A stretch of DNA of 22,028 nt from Planctomycetota bacterium (GTDB taxonomy: Bacteria > Planctomycetota > Phycisphaerae > UBA1845). The notes beneath the pieces are model-generated. The model ran no database searches. It saw nothing but the letters and a program-made list of their open reading frames with translations, and was not told the origin of the DNA. The stretch spans positions 1-22,028 of the forward strand of contig JAJRSP010000210.1 of NCBI GenBank assembly GCA_024278775.1, in the 5' to 3' direction. Each line of letters starts with the position of its first letter. Positions within the stretch are counted from its first letter, which is position 1. A program made the translations under genes and the position numbers. Positions 7,670-15,348 of this stretch are shown piece after piece.

Positions 7670-9149
7670 CAGGTCGTGGTCCATCTTGCAGATCAGCACG
7701 CGGGACGTCGGCGGCGGTGCGGAAAAAATCGCCTGCGATTTGGCGCGTGGATTTCGCGAGTTGGGGCATACGTCTCACCTGGCCGTCGGATACAAACGCG
7801 GCGACGACCCGCATGTGTCCGAGATTCCCCAAGGCGATCGCGAGCCGCCGCTGCAAGGTATGGCGTGGGATGCGTACCAGAGCTTTCAACCGTTTTACGG
7901 TCGCGTGCCCGGCGTCAAAGCGATCTGCCGCTTCGCGCATGACATGGCCTCCCCGCTGCGCCGTCGGAATCGGCTCTCCGGCGTGGAAGATTTTGATTAT
8001 CCCGGCAGTGCGTGGGTCGACAGGCTGGCACCGAGCAAGCCCGATCTCTTGCACGCCCACAACCTTCACGGCCATTACTTTGATCTGCGAGCGCTGCCCG
8101 AGTTGAACCGGCGCCATCCGATGGTGCTCACGCTGCACGACGCCTGGCTGCTGGCCGGGCATTGCGCGCATAGTTTTGAATGCAACCGGTGGGAGAACGG
8201 TTGCGGTGCCTGTCCCGACCTGTCGATCTATCCCTCCGTGGCGGCCGACGCGACAGCGGAGAACTGGAACCGCAAGCGCGATATTTTTTCGCAATGCCGG
8301 TTGCACGTGGCCACACCGTGTGCGTGGCTCATGGATCGGGTGAACCGCTCGATGCTGGCACCGGCCGTGGTGTCATCCCGCGTGATTCCCTACGGCATTG
8401 ATCTGAAGGTGTTCCACCCCGGTGATCGGCGGGCGGCCCGGCAGCAACTCGGTATCGACGCCGACGCGCACGTGTTGCTCTTTGCGGCCAACGGCATCCG
8501 GCAGAATGGCTTCAAAGATTACGAGACCTTAAAAGCCGCGGTGACGCGGGTGGCCGCGTGCAAGAAGGAGCGGCCGATGGTGTGCATGGCGCTCGGTGAA
8601 CGCGCCCACGAGGAGCGCATCGGCGACGCGGTGATGGCGTTTGTACCGTTCGAGAAGGACGCGCGCCGAGTGGCTCAATACTATCGGGCGGCCGACGTGT
8701 ATGTGCATGCAGCTCGGGCGGACACGTTCCCCAACGCAGTGCTCGAAGCGCTGGCGTGTGGCACGTGCGTGGTGGCCTCGGCCGTCGGCGGCATCCCGGA
8801 ACAGATTCGATCGCTGGAGATTCCCTCGGTCACGGGTGATGCGGGAGGCGTTGACATCGATGAGGCGACGGGAGTACTGGTATCGGGTGGTGATGCGGAA
8901 GCGCTGGCCAAAACAATCGACACGCTGTTGTCGAGTGACGAGCTACGACAGCAACTGGGGAAGAATGCAGGCGTCGATGCCCGGCACCGTTTCGACCTGA
9001 AGCGTCACGTTCGCGATTATCTTCGGTGGTACGGAGACATCCTGGGTGAGTGGCATGCCCGAGCCGGAGGCGCGGGCATGAATCCTCGACAGACCAAAGA
9101 CATGGCCGCGCTTCGCTTGGCCATGCCACCCCAGCCGCTCGCTACATGA
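7659..9149 (+). CDS. GT-B (family 4-like) glycosyltransferase
   Basis: 496 residues if started at the TTG at 7659, which has GGAG seven bases upstream (7648-7651) and overlaps the deacetylase by 11 bp; an ATG at 7614 would add 15 residues. The N-terminal domain starts ILQISTRDVGGGAEKIACDLA. The middle has a conserved block TLHDAWLLAGHCAHSFEC, then CGACPDLSIYP, seen in glycosyltransferases of capsule and colanic-acid type loci. The C-terminal donor-binding domain has FPNAVLEALACGTCVVAS (the E-x7-E-type motif) and VGGIPEQI. It should add a sugar from a nucleotide donor to a lipid-linked glycan. After the expected end (DYLRWYGDIL) the last 35 or so residues are encoded by a twin-hairpin repeat and are probably not part of the ancestral enzyme. 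Confidence 0.88.
   Translation: MASDRSWSILQISTRDVGGGAEKIACDLARGFRELGHTSHLAVGYKRGDDPHVSEIPQGDREPPLQGMAWDAYQSFQPFYGRVPGVKAICRFAHDMASPLRRRNRLSGVEDFDYPGSAWVDRLAPSKPDLLHAHNLHGHYFDLRALPELNRRHPMVLTLHDAWLLAGHCAHSFECNRWENGCGACPDLSIYPSVAADATAENWNRKRDIFSQCRLHVATPCAWLMDRVNRSMLAPAVVSSRVIPYGIDLKVFHPGDRRAARQQLGIDADAHVLLFAANGIRQNGFKDYETLKAAVTRVAACKKERPMVCMALGERAHEERIGDAVMAFVPFEKDARRVAQYYRAADVYVHAARADTFPNAVLEALACGTCVVASAVGGIPEQIRSLEIPSVTGDAGGVDIDEATGVLVSGGDAEALAKTIDTLLSSDELRQQLGKNAGVDARHRFDLKRHVRDYLRWYGDILGEWHARAGGAGMNPRQTKDMAALRLAMPPQPLAT
9050..9129. repeat. Twin-hairpin REP-like repeat at the 3' end of the glycosyltransferase gene
   Basis: An 80-bp stretch bounded by GTGGCATG (9050-9057) and its complement CATGCCAC (9122-9129). 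It holds two hairpins: CATGCCCG/CGGGCATG (9054-9061 with 9073-9080, 11-nt loop) and CATGGCC/GGCCATG (9101-9107 with 9119-9125, 11-nt loop). The right edge CCATGCCACCCC (9121-9132) is the complement of the subterminal motif GGGGTGGCATGG at 12628-12639 in the second MITE-like element, so the two are probably related. Being downstream of the catalytic domain, it could also act as a 3' mRNA structure. Confidence 0.7.
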
Positions 9150-9173
9150 TCTCCTTTCCGGCATGATGCTTCC

Positions 9174-9977
9174 ATGACATCGACACCAGACATGCGCAGC
9201 ACATTCGACGACCTGTTGCCGGCTGCCGTGGAGCCGTGGGGCTTGACGCCGTCGCGCAAGCAGCTCGATCAGATGGGACGCCATTATGAGATGATGGTCG
9301 AGGCAAACCGCACGACAAACCTGACGCGCATCACCACACCGGCCGACGCGGTGATTAAGCATTTTGCCGATTCGCTGGCGTTGTGCCCATGGGCGGAAAA
9401 AGTGGGGCTAGAGCATATACCGTTTTCGTGTAGCGGAACGCCCCTTTCATCCCCCCTTGCCAAGGGGGGAAAGAGGGGGGTCGAGCGAGACACAACAACA
9501 GACTTTGCTATGGGCGAGGCACGGGTGCTGGATGTGGGGACGGGGGCGGGGTTTCCCGGCGTGCCGCTGGCCGTGATGCGTCCGGCTTGGGATGTCACGA
9601 CCATCGACGGTACCGGGAAGAAGATCGCGTTTGTCAAAGAAGTCGCCGCCGCCCTGGGGCTCCCCAACTTGCGGGCCGACGCGGTGCATGCGGATCATTG
9701 GAAGACCCACCGTCGGTTCGATGTCGTCATTGCGCGGGCGGTGGGTGCGGTGGCCAGATGTCTGCCGTTTGCGGCGCGGCTGACAACACCGGGCGGATGG
9801 TTTGTCAGCTACAAGACGCCGGACGCTGACGGAACGGAGGTTGACAGTGTCAACACGTTGGCACGAGAACTCCACATGGTCCGGTGTGATCCGTTCGACT
9901 ATACGCTCGCGACGGCCGACGCGACGCTACGGCGGCGCTTGGTGATCTTTCGAAACGCCGAAAGACTGCGCGGCTAA
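9174..9977 (+). CDS. rsmG: 16S rRNA (guanine-N7) methyltransferase RsmG with an extra internal segment
   Basis: 267 residues from the ATG at 9174 (an ATG at 9192 is also possible). RsmG methylates N7 of G527 (E. coli numbering) in 16S rRNA. Seen here: NLTRIT and HFADSLAL in the N-terminal part, SAM motif I VLDVGTGAGFPGVPLA, FVKEVAAALGL, VIARAVG and a C-terminal RRLVIFR. The distance from the DSLAL helix to VLDVGTG is about 49 residues against roughly 10 in E. coli RsmG, so 35-40 residues are inserted. That segment (SGTPLSSPLAKGGKRGVER) is encoded by a C-rich/G-rich palindrome, listed separately. It lies before the SAM site, so activity may be kept. The gene stands alone, 24 bp after the glycosyltransferase and convergent with pfkA. 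Confidence 0.9.
   Translation: MTSTPDMRSTFDDLLPAAVEPWGLTPSRKQLDQMGRHYEMMVEANRTTNLTRITTPADAVIKHFADSLALCPWAEKVGLEHIPFSCSGTPLSSPLAKGGKRGVERDTTTDFAMGEARVLDVGTGAGFPGVPLAVMRPAWDVTTIDGTGKKIAFVKEVAAALGLPNLRADAVHADHWKTHRRFDVVIARAVGAVARCLPFAARLTTPGGWFVSYKTPDADGTEVDSVNTLARELHMVRCDPFDYTLATADATLRRRLVIFRNAERLRG
9441..9480. repeat. GC-rich palindromic repeat translated within rsmG
   Basis: A perfect inverted repeat CCCCCCTT-GCC-AAGGGGGG (9451-9469) is flanked by CCCCTTTC on the left and AAAGAGGGGGG on the right, which can extend the stem imperfectly. It is read in frame as PLSSPLAKGGKRG. Short palindromes of this C6TT/AAG6 kind are found dispersed in many bacterial genomes. I see no target duplication whose spacing keeps the frame. 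Confidence 0.75.
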
Positions 9978-10017
9978 CAATACCATGCGAGGCCATTCGC
10001 ACCGCAAGATGCCTGCG

Positions 10018-11124
10018 CTACTTCTCGCCGAACGACACGCCGACGGCGCGACACGCACGCACGATGCTGTGATCGAGCGGTACGTATTTCACCCGGTTGG
10101 CCACCGCATCAATCGGAACGCTCTTCAACTCTCCGCATTGCATGGTCACGAGCTGGTTGAACTGACCCGAAACGATGAGTTCGATCGCGTGATAGCCGAA
10201 TTGCGTCGCCAGCACGCGGTCGTGCGCCGAGGGCGTGCCGCCGCGCTGCACGTGTCCGAGGATCGTCGCGCGGCCCTCAAGGTGGGTGCGCTCAGCGATC
10301 TGGTTGCACAACACTTCGCTCACCCCGCCCAGGCGGATCGGTTCGGGAGATTCATGCACGACGCGATCCACAACGACGGAGCCACCCTTGGGCTTCGCAC
10401 CTTCGGCCACGGCGATGAGCGTGTAGGCCTTGCCGTGTTTGCTCCGTTCGATGCAGCGTGCACACACGATGTCGAGGTCGTATTCGATTTCCGGGATGAG
10501 GATAATGTCGGCACCGCTGGCCGCCCCGGCACACAGGGCGATCCACCCGGCGGTCCGGCCCATGGTTTCCACCAACATCACGCGGCTGTGGCTGGCGGCG
10601 GTGGTACGGATGCGGTCGATCGCCTCGGTGGCGATGCTCAACGCGGTATCAAACCCGAAGGTGACATCGGTGTGCATCAGATCGTTGTCAATGGTTTTGG
10701 GCACACCGACAATGTTGAGCCCGTGGGGGATCATTCGTGACGCGGCCGACATCGTGCCGTCCCCGCCGATGCATACGAGGACGTCGATCCCGTGTTTTTT
10801 GGCTACCGCCGCCGCCTTTTGGCTGACATCTTGAAAGATGAGCTTCCCGTGGTCGTCGGTGCCGGTGCAGTAGTGTGACGGGTCGGCCTTGTTGGTGGTG
10901 CCGAGGATCGTACCACCCAGATCAAGAATGTTGGACACGTCGTCGAAGCCCAGCGGTTTGACGTGGTCTTCGATCAAACCGAGGAAGCCATCGTGTACAC
11001 CAATGACTTCGAGACGGTAATCCGTGATGGCGGCCTTGGTCACCGCACGGATGACCGCGTTGAGGCCCGGACAGTCGCCCCCGCCGGTCATCAGCCCGAT
11101 TCGTTTGATCGCAGTGTGAGACAT
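10018..11124 (-). CDS. pfkA: 6-phosphofructokinase (ATP- or PPi-dependent)
   Basis: 368 residues. The start is set at 11124 because AAGGAG stands eight bases before this ATG on the - strand; an ATG at 11160 would add 12 residues. The enzyme phosphorylates fructose 6-phosphate to the 1,6-bisphosphate. Motifs: TGGGDCPGLNAVIR (13-26), GGDGT (120-124), PKTIDND (142-148, catalytic Asp and Thr), and METMGR-type VETMGRTAGW (185-194). The residue after GGD is Gly (as in ATP enzymes), while the residue before TIDND is Lys (as in PPi enzymes and group III ATP enzymes), so the phosphoryl donor is not settled. The length is closer to group III enzymes than to the 320-residue E. coli type. It is downstream of an MFS gene in the same direction and convergent with rsmG (gap 40 bp). 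Confidence 0.92.
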   Translation of the reverse strand: MSHTAIKRIGLMTGGGDCPGLNAVIRAVTKAAITDYRLEVIGVHDGFLGLIEDHVKPLGFDDVSNILDLGGTILGTTNKADPSHYCTGTDDHGKLIFQDVSQKAAAVAKKHGIDVLVCIGGDGTMSAASRMIPHGLNIVGVPKTIDNDLMHTDVTFGFDTALSIATEAIDRIRTTAASHSRVMLVETMGRTAGWIALCAGAASGADIILIPEIEYDLDIVCARCIERSKHGKAYTLIAVAEGAKPKGGSVVVDRVVHESPEPIRLGGVSEVLCNQIAERTHLEGRATILGHVQRGGTPSAHDRVLATQFGYHAIELIVSGQFNQLVTMQCGELKSVPIDAVANRVKYVPLDHSIVRACRAVGVSFGEK

Positions 11125-11168
11125 TCGGAATACTCCTTCTGTAGTGCCATAGCGTGGCATTTACACGA

Positions 11169-11185
11169 GGCTCGCTACGCGAGCC
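11169..11185. repeat. Hairpin between the MFS and pfkA genes
   Basis: Perfect 7-bp stem GGCTCGC-TAC-GCGAGCC, 57 bp after the MFS stop and 44 bp before the pfkA start on the - strand. There is no T-tract, so it could be a weak terminator of the MFS gene, a structure in the pfkA leader, or a dispersed palindrome. Confidence 0.45.
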
Positions 11186-11242
11186 CCAAGCGGGCGCGAG
11201 GATGGCTACCATCGGCCGGAGGCCCCGGACCGGCTCAGCCGA

Positions 11243-12514
11243 TCACGCGGCACGGCGTGCGAAAACCACTTTGCGCTGACTGGCGGCAAAGATCAAGGCG
11301 GCGGCGAAGACAACGCCGGCCAGGAGTTGCAGCGCGAGATCGAACCCGGCCTTGTCGATCAGCTCACCAAGAGCCACAAAGCCGATCAACATGCCGACAT
11401 CGCTGGCCGCGAGGATGAGCGCGGTCCCGGTGCCGCGGTGTTCGTACGGTAGGCGACTGGCGCACAAATCGATCATCGACGGGAACACGAAACAGTGTCC
11501 TGCCCCCATGAGGATGGCCGGCAAGATGAACTGAGCCTGCGTCGCCACGCCGACAAGAAAAAGCGTCCCCGTACCCATGAGAAACAATCCGCCGACCAGA
11601 GTGCGCGTACGGCCGATCTGCTGCGGCAGCCGTCGAAACACGACGCGGAGAATCATGGCCGTCGGCGCATAGAAGAGGAAAAACACCTTGATGTCCTGAA
11701 AGCCGCGTGCCTCAGCGAGCCGTTCCAGATAGAGCGAGAGCAGGCACCAGATGATGGCGAAGACGACGCCGACCATCACGATCATGCCCGGCCAATGATC
11801 GCGGATGACGGACAATTGAGACTTCTTGGACGCGCCAGGCTGACGAAGCACCGTATCAGAGTGGGTTTTCACTTCGGTATCTTCATCCATCTGCCAGACG
11901 ACACCACCCGCGAGAAGACTGGCGACGGCGCTGGCCGTGAAAAATATGTGGTAGGGTGCGGACGAGCTACCAGGATCAGAAAAGATCCAATCGCCCAGCG
12001 CGGGACCGGCGATCATGCCGCAGAAGCCGGCCAGCCCGATCGTGCCGATGCTTTCTGCGCGACGGTGCGGCGGTGCGATTTGTGCGGCGAAGACGGCCAC
12101 CGTAGTCATAGCCGTGGCCGACGCCATCGTCACGATCGAACGCAAGAGCACGATCAGCCACAGTGCCTCGACGAACTGGATCGCACCGAGTGCGCAGGTC
12201 ACCACGAGCGTGCCACCGATCCAAACCGGTCGACACCCGAATCGGTCGATCCAGCGGCCCATGCGCAATCGGATGGCCAGCGTGCCCGCGATACTGATGC
12301 TGGATATCCAGCCAAGCGCGGCGATCCCGTGCCCGAGATAAGCGATGTACTGCCCGAAGTGAAACTGCAACGCCGTGCTCGTCATGAAGAGCACCACGCC
12401 GGCAAACACCTGAAAGAACCGCCGCGTATAGAGACGCGACGTATCGGCTCCCTGTTCACGGGCGGGCGATCGCAGGTTCTCGTGGCGTGGATTGGAAGCA
12501 AGGTGAACCCGCAT
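11243..12514 (-). CDS. Major facilitator superfamily transporter
   Basis: 423 residues from the ATG at 12514. The open frame continues far upstream through a repeat element, but that part is not protein-like, and MFS proteins are about 400 residues long. About twelve hydrophobic segments are visible, starting near FFQVFAGVVLFMTSTALQF. The loop between helices 2 and 3 has the MFS motif A variant GRWIDRFGCRPV, and a central cytoplasmic loop of about 40 polar residues (QMDEDTEVKTHSDT and on) separates two six-helix halves. It exports or imports an unknown small solute; the sequence gives no substrate. No strong ribosome-binding site precedes the chosen start. It is divergent from the MscS gene, with the second MITE-like element filling the promoter region between them. 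Confidence 0.83.
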   Translation of the reverse strand: MRVHLASNPRHENLRSPAREQGADTSRLYTRRFFQVFAGVVLFMTSTALQFHFGQYIAYLGHGIAALGWISSISIAGTLAIRLRMGRWIDRFGCRPVWIGGTLVVTCALGAIQFVEALWLIVLLRSIVTMASATAMTTVAVFAAQIAPPHRRAESIGTIGLAGFCGMIAGPALGDWIFSDPGSSSAPYHIFFTASAVASLLAGGVVWQMDEDTEVKTHSDTVLRQPGASKKSQLSVIRDHWPGMIVMVGVVFAIIWCLLSLYLERLAEARGFQDIKVFFLFYAPTAMILRVVFRRLPQQIGRTRTLVGGLFLMGTGTLFLVGVATQAQFILPAILMGAGHCFVFPSMIDLCASRLPYEHRGTGTALILAASDVGMLIGFVALGELIDKAGFDLALQLLAGVVFAAALIFAASQRKVVFARRAA

Positions 12515-12598
12515 GGAGACGGTGATCCTACTGTCTTCCGCTCCGGGCGACAATCTGTGAGTGCGGGTGTGCGGAGTGGGTTGCCCACGGAGGTGATC

Positions 12599-12820
12599 GG
12601 GTGCAAGACCATTTGGCGGTCTTGAATGGGGTGGCATGGACAAGCGTCGCAGCAAAGGTGTTGCGGATTCGAGAGAAGTTGCCTGTCGCGACACTTGCCC
12701 GTGCTTTTGCCCGGTTGTGCCGGCACAGGCAAACGCCGCAGGCAGCGTCCATTGGGTATTCAATAGCCCGATTCCGCGGCGTTGTCCATGCCACCCACTC
12801 GCCGATTCTGTCTTGCACTC
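12599..12820. mobile_element. Second, diverged MITE-like element in the MFS/MscS intergenic region
   Basis: 222 bp bounded by GGGTGCAAGACC (12599-12610) and TGTCTTGCACTC (12809-12820), whose reverse complement matches the left end at 10 of 12 bases. The first 11 bases equal those of the element in the deacetylase gene, and the similarity goes on inward (ATTTGGCGG at 12611-12619, as in the right end of the other copy). A perfect 15-bp subterminal inverted repeat GGGTGGCATGGACAA lies at 12629-12643 and 12782-12796. Flanks GAGGTGATC (12590-12598) and GATGTTATC (12821-12829) agree at 7 of 9 bases, as expected of an aged 9-bp target duplication. The centre has a GTGCCGGCAC palindrome. No coding capacity is seen. 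The rest of the spacer 12515-12881 holds no gene. Confidence 0.8.
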
Positions 12821-12881
12821 GATGTTATCCGATTCGAACCCGGGTGGATGGTGGGGCGCGGTTCGGGTAGGATCCTCGCTC

Positions 12882-15179
12882 ATGTTGGGAAGACGCCAAT
12901 TCGCTCGACGGTACCGGCTGTTGCCGGGTCGCTTGGTCCTGGTCCAGGCTATTGGCTTGCTACTCTGTACCGGCATCACCACGGCACAAGATAAGGCCAC
13001 GCCTCACCCCGAGAAGACCACAGAGGCCGTGCCGGAACGTGTTGTGGTGGATCGATCTTCACCGCGCGCTACGATACGATCGTTTCTGGTGGCGGTGCAG
13101 GAGGCGGATGGCGACAAGCCGGCGCGGATCGACGACGCCGTATCCTGTCTCGATATTTCCAAGATCGAGGATGATGACCCGCCGGCCCACGCACGTCAGC
13201 TCGCCCGGCGGCTCTACGCTGCGATAGATAACATTGGCGTCAAGATCGAGGATATTCCAGCGGATACGAGCGACGTGTACTACACGTTGTACCGTGTGGA
13301 TCCGGACCGCGACGATGGCCCGACCGTGTCGTTGGAGTGGGAGGCTTCGACGGAGACCTGGCGCATCACGGCGTCCACGCTCGACGCGCTCCCCCAAATA
13401 GAAGCCAAACTTGCGGCACAATCTGTCCCAGCGGAAGAGAAGTCGGCAGCGGCCCACACCCCTCCGGCCGACGATGTCCCGGCGGCGCGGCGGAGCGCGC
13501 GAACCACCATGATGACATTTCTCACGGCCATGAACGCCGACCCGCAGCAGTTGACGGAAGCGATTTTGTGTTTGGACCCGGCCGGTCAAGATGCGGCCAC
13601 CTGGAACGTTCGCGCACGCGACCTGGTCGTGAAGCTCAAGAACGTGATGGATAAGACGCGGCTTGTGGTCGAGGTGGATCTCCCGGATCGCGCCGTGGGG
13701 GCACCGTATGTGTGGGAGTCTACCGCCACCGGCAACATCGTGTTGGCGCGGATCGATGATGTAAAAGGGTATCCGACCGACTGGTCGTTTACGCCAAAAA
13801 AGGGTGAGTGGCGATTCACGCCGGGCACGGTTCGTGCGATCGGGACACTCTACCGCGCGAAGGAACGCGAAACGATCAAAGAGGAGGTCCGGCAGACCGG
13901 CGTGGAAGAACGCCTGACGACGGGTTTGTGGATCGATCAGCGCGTGCCCGAGTCGTTGCGGGGTGAGTTTTTATCGCTGGCCATCTGGAAATGGCTCGCC
14001 CTGATCGTGATCCTCGCGTTGGGCTGGCCTGTCAATCTCTTCGTCGCGGCGGTGGTGGCGGTGTTATTGGGCGGCTGGTTGAAGAGCCGCCACATCACGT
14101 TGGATCGTGAGGTACGGCGTCGCGCGTTCAAATCCACCGGCGCGGCGGGCACGGCGCTGTTCTGGTGGTACATCGTCGGTGCGGACTATCTCGTACTCGG
14201 CGATTGGATTGCGGTGCTCCTGCCGCTCGCCAAGGTAGTGACCGGGGTGACCACGGTCTGGGTCTGCTACCGCCTCGTGGATGTTCTCGGCGGATACATC
14301 GCGGCCAACCGCGACGTGCAACTGACGCAGTTCGATGATGTGCTGATTCCGTTGGTCACCAAAATCCTGCGTATTGTCGTGGTCGTGGTGGCGATGCTTC
14401 TCGTGCTCGAATTGATGGGCATCGAGGTGACGACCGTGCTCGGGGTGGTGGGCGTGGGTGGCGTGGCGATCGCCTTCGCCGCACAGGATACGATCGGCAA
14501 TTTCTTCGGTTCGATCACCGTGTTGTTTGATCGGCCCTTCGGGATTGGTGACTGGATTGTCCTCGGAGACGTGGAGGGGACCGTGGAGCGCGTGGGATTC
14601 CGCTCCACGCGCGTGCGAACTTTTTACAACTCCGTGATTACAATCCCGAACTCGAAAATGGTCAACACGCAGGTGGACAACTACGGCGCACGCCAGTACC
14701 GCCGCGTGAGGATTATGCTGTCGCTGACGTATGACACGCCGCCGGAACGGATCGACGCTTTTTGTGAGGGGATTCGGGAGTTGATCCGCCTGCACCCCTA
14801 CACGCGAAAAGATTACTATCACGTGTACTTCAACCAGTTCGCGGGCTCCTCTCTGGATGTGCTCTTGTATGCGTTCTTCGAAGTGCCGGATTGGTCCACC
14901 GAGCTGCGAGAGCGGCACCAACTGTTCATCGATATCCTGCGGCTAGCCAAACGGCTGGGGGTGGAGTTTGCGTTCCCCACGCAGACCATTCATTTGGAAC
15001 GGACGAAGGGCGACACGACGACGCACGAAGTGCCGATCACGCCGGGACGGGACGACCCGGACAAGATCGGCGTGGAACGCGCAGCCGAGATCTATCGAGA
15101 AGCATACGGATCGGATCCTGAGCCTCGTGCGCCCGTGGTGATTGACACGAAGCCACGGTCGAGAAAAACGAAAAGCTAA
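12882..15179 (+). CDS. MscS-family mechanosensitive ion channel with duplicated N-terminal domain
   Basis: 765 residues from the ATG at 12882, directly followed by a signal peptide (basic start, then LVLVQAIGLLLCTGITTAQD). The open frame extends upstream through the repeat element but without protein character. Residues about 58-170 and 204-324 look like two diverged copies of one domain: each starts with a T-x-R/M-x-FL-x-A-x(2) helix and ends with a W-R-x-T segment. Membrane helices start near 364. The pore region is VLGVVGVGGVAIAFAAQDTIGNFFGS (from about 519), followed by DRPFGIGDWI and the beta domain IPNSKMVNTQVDNYG, all typical of MscS. It should open on membrane tension to release solutes. 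The C-terminal tail of about 60 polar residues is likely cytoplasmic. Confidence 0.88.
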   Translation: MLGRRQFARRYRLLPGRLVLVQAIGLLLCTGITTAQDKATPHPEKTTEAVPERVVVDRSSPRATIRSFLVAVQEADGDKPARIDDAVSCLDISKIEDDDPPAHARQLARRLYAAIDNIGVKIEDIPADTSDVYYTLYRVDPDRDDGPTVSLEWEASTETWRITASTLDALPQIEAKLAAQSVPAEEKSAAAHTPPADDVPAARRSARTTMMTFLTAMNADPQQLTEAILCLDPAGQDAATWNVRARDLVVKLKNVMDKTRLVVEVDLPDRAVGAPYVWESTATGNIVLARIDDVKGYPTDWSFTPKKGEWRFTPGTVRAIGTLYRAKERETIKEEVRQTGVEERLTTGLWIDQRVPESLRGEFLSLAIWKWLALIVILALGWPVNLFVAAVVAVLLGGWLKSRHITLDREVRRRAFKSTGAAGTALFWWYIVGADYLVLGDWIAVLLPLAKVVTGVTTVWVCYRLVDVLGGYIAANRDVQLTQFDDVLIPLVTKILRIVVVVVAMLLVLELMGIEVTTVLGVVGVGGVAIAFAAQDTIGNFFGSITVLFDRPFGIGDWIVLGDVEGTVERVGFRSTRVRTFYNSVITIPNSKMVNTQVDNYGARQYRRVRIMLSLTYDTPPERIDAFCEGIRELIRLHPYTRKDYYHVYFNQFAGSSLDVLLYAFFEVPDWSTELRERHQLFIDILRLAKRLGVEFAFPTQTIHLERTKGDTTTHEVPITPGRDDPDKIGVERAAEIYREAYGSDPEPRAPVVIDTKPRSRKTKS

Positions 15180-15196
15180 CGAGCGTTTACCGCTCG
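15180..15196. terminator. Hairpin just after the MscS stop codon
   Basis: CGAGCG-TTTAC-CGCTCG starts at the base after the TAA. The stem is only 6 bp and no T-tract follows, so a terminator role is weakly supported. Confidence 0.3.
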
Positions 15197-15292
15197 CCCT
15201 ACCCATCGGTCCCTACAAATTGTGACATGCGGGATCCGCTTCGGCGTGGTTTCCCCAAGCGTCCCACGATATGATCACGCGGTTCGGAGTGT

Positions 15293-15306
15293 CGATGATA
15301 TCATCG
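15293..15306. promoter_or_regulatory. Perfect 14-bp palindrome upstream of the pseudopilin gene
   Basis: CGATGATATCATCG is a perfect dyad 43 bp before the chosen ATG, followed by a further GATATCG. It could be an operator for a dimeric regulator. It is short, may be chance, and lies inside the reading frame if the earlier ATG at 15271 is the true start. Confidence 0.3.
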
Positions 15307-15348
15307 ATATCGTCTCAGCGTGGCCATGTAGCGAGAGAGTTGACCGCG

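Noticed and set aside
9389..9516. Direct repeat ATGGGCG flanking the extra rsmG segment
   Set aside because: The copies are 121 bp apart, not a multiple of three, so they cannot be a target duplication of a frame-preserving insertion as it stands.
11495..12625. 376-codon open frame on the + strand opposite the MFS gene
   Set aside because: Highly charged, repetitive (Asp/His/Arg) antisense sequence; the - strand encodes a clear twelve-helix transporter.
12515..13000. N-terminal 162-residue extension of the MFS frame
   Set aside because: It runs through the repeat element and the spacer, with no membrane or domain character; the transporter is complete from 12514.
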